64,000 bases of DNA from a virus. The stretch lies in the IMG/VR virus record IMGVR_UViG_3300010389_000003, positions 1-64,000 of that record; one strand, given 5' to 3'. Positions 34,241 through 43,600 of the stretch are shown piece after piece. The notes under the pieces were generated by a model. It was not told where the DNA came from. It did not search any database and was given only the letters and a program-made list of their open reading frames with translations. Positions within the stretch are counted from its first letter, which is position 1; every line of letters begins with the position of its first letter. A program made the translations under genes and the position numbers.

Positions 34241-35506
34241 GTGCAGAACATAAACGACTTCATTACCGCAAACTATCAGGACATGACAGATAGTGAGATG
34301 GCAGCAGCAACAGGCATCTCTACTAAAGCAGTAAAGAATAGACGTCATCGCATGGAGCTCTTCAAAGACAAGGCATTTCCTTCTACGCTTCATGATGGCC
34401 CAGTCACAGAGAGCGTAGAGAGCCTTGAGAAGCTCCTGAAGGACGTAGGAGAGGTTGGGAGAGTATCTCTCACCAAGTACGTCAGCGTTAAGGACAAGGG
34501 CCCTGACGAGCCTCCTGAGACGACTACGAACTACACCACTAGGGTTGCGGTTCAACCAGCGGTAGAGCCACAGTGGGACCATATAAGACAGGCACCTCCA
34601 GTAGAGATTCATCCTGTCCAAATCAAGAAGAGCAAGCGAGATACCAAAATTGCAGTAATCTTGCCCGATCCCCAGATCGGTTATAGGTTCGATCCAGAGA
34701 CCAAAGAATTCGATTCTTTCCACGACGAACACGCCATGAATGTGGCGTTGCAGGTGATACAAGAGCTTCAGCCCGATCAGGTAGTAAACCTGGGTGATTA
34801 TCTTGATCTCCCACAGTATGGGCGTTTTGCTCAGGAGCCATTCTTTGCTCACACGACGCAGCCCGCAATAGATCGAGGTTCGTCATTTCTTGCTGAACAA
34901 CGAGCATCGGCTCCTAAATCTGAGATTGTGGTGATTCAAGGCAATCATGACAAGCGATTAACGGAATATCTCAAGATCAATGCTATGGCTGCCTGGGGTA
35001 TAAAGCGGGCCAACTCCGAGATGCATGAGCCACCGGTGATGTCTATCCCCTTCCTGCTTCGATTTGAGGATATGGACATTAAATACGTTGAAGGTTACCC
35101 AGCTGGCGAGTACTATATAAACGATCACCTGAAATGTATTCATGGTAAAAGAACTGGTCGTAAAACCCGTATAGCACCTACCGTTGTGGAAGACGAAAAA
35201 GTATCAACGATCACTGGTCACAATCACCACATCGAGGTGGCCTACCGCACAATACATAAACGGAAAGGTCTATTCATGCCGTTTGCTGCTATTCTCGGAT
35301 GCTTGTCCAGAATAGATGGTGCGGTACCATCGGTACATTCCTCGTTGGGTGTCACTGGTAGACCCATAAGAAACTATGAGGACTGGCAACAGGCTATCGG
35401 CGTCGTGTACTATAACGATGAAGACCCAAATCCTCAGCTGGACATAATCAGAATCTTTGAAGGTCGTGCAATCTTCCAGGGTAGAGAGTACGTATCTAAC
35501 ATCTAG
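34241..35506 (+). CDS. Calcineurin-like metallophosphoesterase with N-terminal HTH-like segment
   Basis: 421 residues, GTG start at 34241. Residues ~1-45 contain MTDSEMAAATGISTKAVKNR, a helix-turn-helix-like stretch. The C-terminal ~290 residues carry the metallophosphoesterase motifs: D143-P-Q145 (usual D-x-H with Gln instead of His), G185-D-Y-L-D189, G234-N-H-D237, H301 in CIHGKR, and G326-H-N-H-H. These ligate two metal ions and hydrolyse phosphoesters. Family members act on nucleic acids, nucleotides or phosphoproteins; the substrate here is unknown. It lies between baseplate genes and the adhesin, an odd place for an enzyme. It may be a late-expressed nuclease or phosphatase rather than a virion part. 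Confidence 0.75.
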   Translation: MQNINDFITANYQDMTDSEMAAATGISTKAVKNRRHRMELFKDKAFPSTLHDGPVTESVESLEKLLKDVGEVGRVSLTKYVSVKDKGPDEPPETTTNYTTRVAVQPAVEPQWDHIRQAPPVEIHPVQIKKSKRDTKIAVILPDPQIGYRFDPETKEFDSFHDEHAMNVALQVIQELQPDQVVNLGDYLDLPQYGRFAQEPFFAHTTQPAIDRGSSFLAEQRASAPKSEIVVIQGNHDKRLTEYLKINAMAAWGIKRANSEMHEPPVMSIPFLLRFEDMDIKYVEGYPAGEYYINDHLKCIHGKRTGRKTRIAPTVVEDEKVSTITGHNHHIEVAYRTIHKRKGLFMPFAAILGCLSRIDGAVPSVHSSLGVTGRPIRNYEDWQQAIGVVYYNDEDPNPQLDIIRIFEGRAIFQGREYVSNI

Positions 35507-35514
35507 AGGGTAAA

Positions 35515-38500
35515 GTGAAACGTTATTATCTTAGACTAACTGAATCCGATTTTGTTCAAGATGGTGACGTCTGGGTTAGCCCTGTGTATGACCTGTACGA
35601 GAACGCTTCGTATACTAACTACTCAACACTTAAGTCGGCATATGGTCCTGATGTTTTAGGTAATAGGACATGGGTTGGTCTGAATTACAATTACAGCACC
35701 AACGAATCGGAGACTGGCAGGGTTTCCAATGGCAGGTATATAGATAAGTCTGGTCGAATTGATATTCGGTCATATGAGCTAGAGAACATAGTCGTTGCCG
35801 GTATGGAGTCCAATATTGATTATGGATTCTCTGTGTACACAGCTACTGAAGCCGATGCCGCAACCCCTTATCAGTGGACAGAAAATCTTAATCTATCCAG
35901 GAACATAGGCGTATACGATTCTAATCAGTACGCTTATTTCAAGTTAGAATTCACTGATGATAGCGATAAGTCCGACATGACTTTCGATCTTCTGATTCGT
36001 GTTGACATTGCACGTCCCAATATTGCACCTCTTTATGAGAGGTCCAGGAAGATACTGGAAAAGTTCCCTTCTTGGACAGAGCTATATACGGATTCGGCCC
36101 TTCTAGCTACACCTAACTCTGCCACACCGAGCACTTTGGGTGGGCTATTCATCAATTCCATGGCCGGTGAATGGCTAGAGGAAATGGATGAAGATGTTGA
36201 TGATCTGAGGGTGGATCAGTTCATTACGACAGCAGATACCGGGATGGTCTCCCTGGTATACGTCGTTCAGATGCCAGGTATCGATAAGGTATGGAGTGTC
36301 GTTGGTGATGGTGTCACATTATCTAACTGTTATGATCTTGATGATTTCTACGAACTCGATGATACTGAAGACGGCTATTTCTGGACACCAACAGAACAGG
36401 CCCTCTATCTGCGCAAAAATTACACCACTATAGAAATCAATGGATCCAGTGTTTATGACACGACCGCTGCAACACCATCGGTGTTCACGCCTGCCACTAG
36501 ACAAATCTGGAACTGGTTCGATGAATTCGGTCTGAGGGTTGACCTTTACAGGCTTCCCGAAGAAAGTAATGAGTCTTTCAAATCAAGAATACTCGATGTT
36601 TACATCAACAAGCCCGGTGCGGGCAGAGAGGCATTCAAGCTAGCGCTAAGGCGAGAACTAGATACCTGGCAGTCTTTCGGGGCATCCCCAGACTCCAATT
36701 ATCTTGGCGCTACTCCAGAGATATATGATCTCGAGGAGCTACGCAATCTCGTAGATGGTGCATCACCCTATATGGGTTTCGATAACATTCCAACCGAGAA
36801 GCTAAGGTCACTTGTCCAGTGGATGTCAGACGAATATCCCACTACGTGGGGTCACTTCAAGTGGGGTCAGGCGCTATGGGATGTTGGTGGAGAAGAAGCT
36901 GAGGGTTACTCTAACCTGCCATACGGCTTCGATGCAGCTTCTGCAGAAAGTCTTGGTCTGGAACACGCAGGCGTTGGCGATGGCGATGATCTTTATGTCT
37001 ACCGTCCAGACGAATATACCGGCCCGCAAGAGTTTAGTCTCAACTTTAAAGCACGTGGTCATCAGAAGTCCACGGTAACTGGTTATCCTGGAGTAGACGT
37101 AGAACTTGCTATTTATGGCACAGGAACCTACGACGAATACACCAACCCAACACAGACAGAGAACTTCTGTTTGCGAGTGACTACAGCATCCGAAACGTAT
37201 CACACCAATTTCCAGGTAAGTGTTGCCAGTAACTCTTCGAAGTTCTCCCTCACTGATACAAGCTTTGTAACTCGTAGCTTCTTTGAAGATGATGGCCTTT
37301 CAAGGGAAGAGCTGACTTGGTATGATCTTGCCGGTAATGAATACTCGGGTAGCGAGGCAACCCCATTCCAGTTGGCCTTCGAAGATCTAACCAATATAGA
37401 ACTGGTACCCGGTGAATTCTCTGCCGGAAGCACACCTGCGTTTATCAATGCTCCGACAGGCAATACAGTAAGGGCTTGGTTCTCTGAAGACTCTGGACCC
37501 AATAGTGTACCGGTGGGGGCGTCTTCCCTGGTGACTGACGGCACCATGAGAATGGGCGTCACTGGGCATGATGGTGCGATAACATCCGGCAATGCTTACC
37601 ATGCATGGGTAGCATTCACATATGATACTGCCACCACCTTGTCAGAAGATTCGGTACTAATAGGTAATACAACTTATAATGGTGGTGCCCCACTGTGGGA
37701 TGATGGATGGGTGCTCGGGATCAATGCATCGGATGGGCTTTTCGCATTTGCGAGGGATGGCGGTTCCAACGCTACGAACACACATGCTGATGCCATCACG
37801 GATGGCGAGGTTCATGTGGCGTTCATTATTGTCGATGACAGCAGCGCCGATCTGACGGTATCTCTGGATGGCGTTGTGGAAACTGATAGCGGCGTAGGGT
37901 TCACTACGGTTCCAGCTTCGCATACCAGCATCGTTGTGGGTGCAGCTGTAACGGGATCGGAAATCGATGGGGTCACGATACATGGTTTCGGCGGCGGAGA
38001 CACAATACCCACTACCGATGAGATTCGAGGTGTAGGAGCCTACTTCGGAGCGAACGAAGGCGTGCTAGAGTATGCCTACGACCTTTTCACTGCAGAGGCA
38101 TTTTTGAGCCTGAATGTTCCTGAAGCACCGTATTCAGACGAGAAGTCGGTTGACATCACCGACGATCTAGCGGCGATTGACTCGGGCGATATAGTTCTCG
38201 ATACAAACGTATACAATAGAGCATCAATGTGGCAATATGGAGATACGGTTCTTGCCGCTAACGGAATTGGTTCGGCAACCCCGATCATATCCGACTTGGT
38301 ATTCCAGTCCATAGTGTCAACACCTACGTCGAGCACAACCTGGACATCAGATCAGTTTGTAGAAAATCTTACCATAAACGGCGATCATCCCCTTACATCG
38401 ACCAAAGATGTAACCATTTTTCCGCCTGTCGATTCGATATTCAATGCAACAGTGTCAGCAATTATATCTTCACCTGAAATAGTATTTGATTTAATAGGGG

Positions 38501-40644
38501 ACGTCGGATCCTCTGTTGATGCAGCTGGCGCTGCTGCGTCGGTCCCGGCCGCATCAATCTCAATTGACGGCAACGATTTTGGCACCTCTGATCCAATAAC
38601 GCTTAGCTCTGCTGCAAGTTATACAGCATCGAGCACATACCAAACTGATGTTACAGTATTGACAGACTTTGAAGCCACATACTCCAATGCCGTATCCGGC
38701 ACAGTGGATATAAATGGTCCATGGAGAAATGGTAATCCTCCCGCATTGGGCAATGTCAACCAGGTTTTGGAAAACATCTCTTTGACTCGATCTAATTTCG
38801 GTATCGCGAACAGTGCAGATTATATAGTCAGATGGATTGGCGTCGAGGTTGCTAACAATTCCAGGGTAAGCGCATGGGTTGATGCAAACACCGTTCTGCC
38901 CGCTGTAGACGAAGGACTTGTAGGCGAAGCATCTTCCTATCCGTCTAACGCTATACTTGAGCAGGAGTCTGGGGGAACGTATTCTTATGCGGCTTTCCCG
39001 GTTAAGGTCAGAATCAAGTCTGGACCAGACAAAGAATGGAATCCGTCCGTCCACGCTGGCTATTACTATGAGGATGATAGGGAAGTATATCTATACGCAA
39101 ATGAGGGCAATGAAACTGCTACTCCGGATTCTGATGATCACATACTTGGTACTGTGGCCAGGCAAGGAGCGCCCATCATTGTCAAATCTGACGATGGAAC
39201 CGAACTGCGCCACGTATCATTCTGGAACGCTAGCACTCCGGGAATATCTTTGGTTCACACGGAGACCGTGTATGGATCTGGCACCAACAAGCTATACCTG
39301 GGCTACGAAAATCTTTATGATGTGACCGTACAGGATATCACGACTGGTCGCACTGTGGTCGCGGATACTACCACTGCAACGCAAATTTTGACCACGTCCC
39401 AAGTGACAGAACGCGATCATCAATATGAGGTAACCTATAAGCTGGTCAACTCATTTATAGCGGATAACACTTACATCTATACTGATGGAACTCAGAGGAC
39501 TAAGCTGACATTCGATAAGACTCCCACCTCAGCTGGCTTTGGAAATTATGAGATCTGGTACGAAAAGAACAAGTACAACCCCGCAACTCCAATCTCACTG
39601 CCTCTGCATCCATTCTATACTGTTATAGATGAGGGGTTCATATTCCTATCTGATAACGAGTATGACCTTTCTGATAGCGTTGAAGTAAGGTTCTCTCCGT
39701 CATCCATCGTTGCCGACGGAAATGACTACATCATGATGAGCCTCAGAACCTATGACATATATGGTAACCCAAAGCCCAACCAAGACTTCACCTTGAGCAC
39801 CGATTTTGGTAGTTTCGACTACAGTGGAGCGACCCCTTCCAGTGTTGATATCACCACTGATCGAGATGGCTTCTTCAGCATACCCGTCCTGTCTGCCTCC
39901 AGTACGTCAGGTACCACCGGTACTGTGACCATCACAAATGGTCTGACCGGAGACTTCACATTCACCATTGTTCCATCAAAGACTCCTACGCCAACGCTGG
40001 TAGCAGCAGTCACATCCGATAGGATACCCGCAGATGGGCTATCTCAAGTCTATGTGTACGGAAGGTATACAGATACTGACCGGTCTCCATTGGCGGGCGA
40101 AACGATCAATTGGCGCAAGGGTCGCCATATATACGACATGTTTGGCCTCGCCAGGAGTTCAGACCCTGCGACTCCTACAAGTACTTCTTTCGCTGGAGAG
40201 GTTACTACTGATAGTGACGGCAAGTTCGTGATAGGTCCATTCACCGCCGAAGAGCCCGCTTATCCCGGATATTGGTTCGTTGGGGTAGAGGGCACCTATA
40301 ACGGTGGCATGGATTACCAGGGGGATGTTGTTTTCTGGCAGGAGTATCCAGATGTGATCTATGGTGTGGAGATTTACTCTGGTTTACCACAGTCATCGGT
40401 GCAGGATCTGGAGTGGTGGGATATACCAGATTACGCAACGCCATTGAGTTTCCCGGTAAGCTATGACGAGGCAACTCCGACCTATGGAAGCACTCCATCG
40501 AGTAACCTGATATGGGAGCCACCCAAGTGGTACGCCATTGATAAGTACACCCAGTATCAGCTCAATCTGCTTGGCTCAGATTACTATGAGTATGATTACA
40601 CAACAGCCCAAGCCAATGAACACCCAGATTACAAGGAATTGTAA
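35515..40644 (+). CDS. Large tail adhesin/fibre with lectin-like and Ig-like domains (1709 aa)
   Basis: 1709 residues, GTG start at 35515. Residues ~1-460 look like a baseplate-attachment region. It contains YERSRKILEKFPSWTELYTD and LINSMAGEWLEEMDEDVDDL-type helices, recalling peripheral wedge/tail-protein-I proteins. Residues ~675-840 resemble a concanavalin/LamG-like sandwich (AYHAWVAFTYDTATT, then DGWVLGINASDGLFAFARD). Two Ig-like (Big_1/invasin type) modules follow at ~1394-1487 and ~1498-1595, with SSIVADGNDYIMMSLRTYD and DRIPADGLSQVYVYGRYTD. The tripeptide Ala-Thr-Pro occurs 13 times with varied codons. It is probably the main receptor-binding or fibre-stem protein. Confidence 0.65.
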   Translation: MKRYYLRLTESDFVQDGDVWVSPVYDLYENASYTNYSTLKSAYGPDVLGNRTWVGLNYNYSTNESETGRVSNGRYIDKSGRIDIRSYELENIVVAGMESNIDYGFSVYTATEADAATPYQWTENLNLSRNIGVYDSNQYAYFKLEFTDDSDKSDMTFDLLIRVDIARPNIAPLYERSRKILEKFPSWTELYTDSALLATPNSATPSTLGGLFINSMAGEWLEEMDEDVDDLRVDQFITTADTGMVSLVYVVQMPGIDKVWSVVGDGVTLSNCYDLDDFYELDDTEDGYFWTPTEQALYLRKNYTTIEINGSSVYDTTAATPSVFTPATRQIWNWFDEFGLRVDLYRLPEESNESFKSRILDVYINKPGAGREAFKLALRRELDTWQSFGASPDSNYLGATPEIYDLEELRNLVDGASPYMGFDNIPTEKLRSLVQWMSDEYPTTWGHFKWGQALWDVGGEEAEGYSNLPYGFDAASAESLGLEHAGVGDGDDLYVYRPDEYTGPQEFSLNFKARGHQKSTVTGYPGVDVELAIYGTGTYDEYTNPTQTENFCLRVTTASETYHTNFQVSVASNSSKFSLTDTSFVTRSFFEDDGLSREELTWYDLAGNEYSGSEATPFQLAFEDLTNIELVPGEFSAGSTPAFINAPTGNTVRAWFSEDSGPNSVPVGASSLVTDGTMRMGVTGHDGAITSGNAYHAWVAFTYDTATTLSEDSVLIGNTTYNGGAPLWDDGWVLGINASDGLFAFARDGGSNATNTHADAITDGEVHVAFIIVDDSSADLTVSLDGVVETDSGVGFTTVPASHTSIVVGAAVTGSEIDGVTIHGFGGGDTIPTTDEIRGVGAYFGANEGVLEYAYDLFTAEAFLSLNVPEAPYSDEKSVDITDDLAAIDSGDIVLDTNVYNRASMWQYGDTVLAANGIGSATPIISDLVFQSIVSTPTSSTTWTSDQFVENLTINGDHPLTSTKDVTIFPPVDSIFNATVSAIISSPEIVFDLIGDVGSSVDAAGAAASVPAASISIDGNDFGTSDPITLSSAASYTASSTYQTDVTVLTDFEATYSNAVSGTVDINGPWRNGNPPALGNVNQVLENISLTRSNFGIANSADYIVRWIGVEVANNSRVSAWVDANTVLPAVDEGLVGEASSYPSNAILEQESGGTYSYAAFPVKVRIKSGPDKEWNPSVHAGYYYEDDREVYLYANEGNETATPDSDDHILGTVARQGAPIIVKSDDGTELRHVSFWNASTPGISLVHTETVYGSGTNKLYLGYENLYDVTVQDITTGRTVVADTTTATQILTTSQVTERDHQYEVTYKLVNSFIADNTYIYTDGTQRTKLTFDKTPTSAGFGNYEIWYEKNKYNPATPISLPLHPFYTVIDEGFIFLSDNEYDLSDSVEVRFSPSSIVADGNDYIMMSLRTYDIYGNPKPNQDFTLSTDFGSFDYSGATPSSVDITTDRDGFFSIPVLSASSTSGTTGTVTITNGLTGDFTFTIVPSKTPTPTLVAAVTSDRIPADGLSQVYVYGRYTDTDRSPLAGETINWRKGRHIYDMFGLARSSDPATPTSTSFAGEVTTDSDGKFVIGPFTAEEPAYPGYWFVGVEGTYNGGMDYQGDVVFWQEYPDVIYGVEIYSGLPQSSVQDLEWWDIPDYATPLSFPVSYDEATPTYGSTPSSNLIWEPPKWYAIDKYTQYQLNLLGSDYYEYDYTTAQANEHPDYKEL

Positions 40645-43600
40645 ATGGAGAATTTCGTAGACAGAACTACAGCAGGCAATGAGCGAGCCTTCCGAAGGGG
40701 AAAGCGAGTTCCCGATGGGGACGTTAACCTTGCATGGGTCAAATCGCCTGAGCTTACGCCAGACAATAACATAGTCATTCTGGATACGTCCCGCACCACA
40801 GAAGAAAACAGGGTCGATGCCCCAAAAAAGACTCAGCTCATGTATGCCAATTCACTGGGCATACTGGAGGATGAGTTCGGTAATCAAGTGATAGATGACG
40901 AATATCCCTGCGTGGCTGATGTCTTTACCCAAGACGAAGACTTTCTGCTGGTTGAAGGTAGTGAGTACGAAGATGATGACACACTCCCGTTTGTCCACAT
41001 CAGCAGGTATCTCCATGCCGATTTTGTTGGGATTACTTTGGGCACAGAACTCCATACTTATTCATCGGAGTCCTTGCAAGTAGTTGATCAACAGGGTAGA
41101 AACTATGTTGACGACGCAGGTGAACCGAAATATAAGATCAAGATATCACCGGCCTACAACTCAGTCGTGGACACAGTCATAGATCAGTCCACCGGTATCT
41201 ATAGGGTTTGGGCATTCGTAGACAGCAACGCCAATGAAAGTTTGTACCTCAAGTACAACAAGGTAGAGCTTGACACTTCTGGTGAGATCCGTAATCAAAA
41301 TGTCGATTACACAGAGATACTGAACCCACAACCGTACTTTACGTATGTTCCAGAAGAGAGCGACGTTGTGGATCCAGCGAATCATCGCAAGAAGATCTAT
41401 ACAACTAAGCCGATCAACAAGAAGAACAAGGCTGTCGGCCAGTCCCAGAAAGATGTTGAGGGTTATAGGGTCTACGTGCCTAAGAAGGCAGTGCCTGATC
41501 CAAGGCTTTATCAACTCTTCAGGTGGAGAGTTACCTGCGATTTTGTGCAGGACTATAAAGTGCGAGCCGACAAGATTGATGAGGATACCCTAGAGCAGGT
41601 CAATGTCGGTGTCATTGTCACGAATCAGAATGATAGCAGCTATGCCGCTTATGCTCTGCACAATCTCGAGAACAGTAATTATAACAAGTCGAACGTTAGA
41701 TTTGTCAACCCCTTTGCCAGCACCACCGAGAAGCAGACTGCTGCGTACTGGGAAGTCAACTTAAGCACCATTAATACCGCAGATCTATCAACATACGACA
41801 TGCTGATACTGTCACCTGTCAATACAACATTTGATGTCTCACCGATACTTGGGAAGATAGATCATTTCGTGAACGTTGTCGGTGGCACTCTGCTCATAGA
41901 TACGAACAATCAATCAATCCTCAATAACTTTGGTTTTACCTTCTCCAACACCTTCTATCCGGTTAATGGTGGTACCAAGACTACTGGCTCATCTTCATAC
42001 CCATTAAGGGGAACGACAATCTCCATCGAGGACTCGACACATGAGATCATAGATGGACTCACGAGCCTTGGTGGCTGGCCTATTACTGATGGTTCCAGCG
42101 ATAATTTTGAATCAGTTTCTTTGTATTCAAACGGAGTTTTGGGTGAATACATTCAGTCTATAGAATCCTACCCAAGCGACTATGATGAAATTTTGACGGG
42201 AACAACCACTAATGGAGCTACCAAGCCTGTTCTGGTTGGGAAAACAGCCATAGCAGATTCTGGTAGCAGAAAGGGGAAGGTTTATGTATGCACCTCAGGG
42301 TTGACATACTCCGTCAATGCCTTTGTGGATCCGGATACTGGCAAATTGAAGTACGCCAACTATGGCAGAGACAATGTTATCAATACGGCTGATTACGATT
42401 CATATATTAACTCTGTTTATTCGGCCACTGCTGCGAAGATGCTATACAACATGGCTTTGTTCTCCACTAAAGGCAAATACATTAATGTAGATCTTACCGG
42501 AGATTACAGTTCGGTATGGACCGTGAATTCCAATTGGGCTTCAAGTTGGGTTATCGACGGATCAGTGCTGACTGACTACGAAAAAGGAACCAACGATTTT
42601 GTCTTCCTTCCAAAGAACCCTGTTGGGGATACCGATACGGTATGGCAGAGGCGCTTGGGCACGAAAAATCTAAAACAAATGATTGATGAGCAGCTTGTCG
42701 ATTCACAACTTACTCGACTTGATAATGCAACTCGTGTTTACAGGATAGAAACAACTAATGCAGCTGTTAACACGCCTGTAACCCTTTCAGATAATACGAT
42801 ACCTCATGCCTGGACCGAGTCTTACAGTCCAGTATTCAATGTTCCCATTGAACTCGGCGCCCATATTGTGAGATCCGAATTGATCCAAGGCGATTTCGAT
42901 GCGGGCACCTATGTGCACAAGTCTTACCCGAGCAGAAATTACGATCTTCAAACTCAGATAACTCACACTTATGAATCCGATGCTTTCGTAAATCAGACAA
43001 CTACATGGACCGCTACTGGTACGGCCACAAAGACAACAACATACAAAGGTACGACAAAGGTATCAGAGCCTGTTACCACGACGAGTACCAGAACAATAAC
43101 GCGAGATGAAGAGATAACCTGGGCTGATTCAGGCTATGGCACCTATAGTGCAATGCCATCTTCCATCCCGTGGGGAACGGCTCAAAGGCCCAACGGTATT
43201 ACTACTTGGCAGGAGCAGAATTATTTCACAACAGCGTGGGGTTCCGGCCTCAATAGCTGGCCCTACTGGGGCATGACGTCTAGATACAGCACGGGTGAAA
43301 ATGCAAGGGGAGAGGTTGTTCAGTTTATCCAAGCTGCACTAAATCAGTTTATCTTCTGGGGGATTGTCAATGTACCGTTCCTGCCCGAGGATGGCTCGTT
43401 CGGCTCTAGAACTGCGGCGGCAGTGAGAGCATTACAAGTAGCTAGAAATGCCAAGTACGTGGACGGCATCGTGGGGGCCGAGACATGGGGCATGATTGGT
43501 TTTCAGATTATTAGAATTGGTCAGTTGATTGGCGCGAACAAACTAAAAGGTCAAGCGGGCTATAAGAGATTCTTCGGTTGGCCGTTTGATCGTTCAGACA

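Noticed and set aside
34226-34852. 208-codon open frame on the minus strand
   Set aside because: It lies opposite the metallophosphoesterase gene, has Leu/Tyr/Cys-rich shadow composition and no ribosome site; the sense frame carries clear catalytic motifs.
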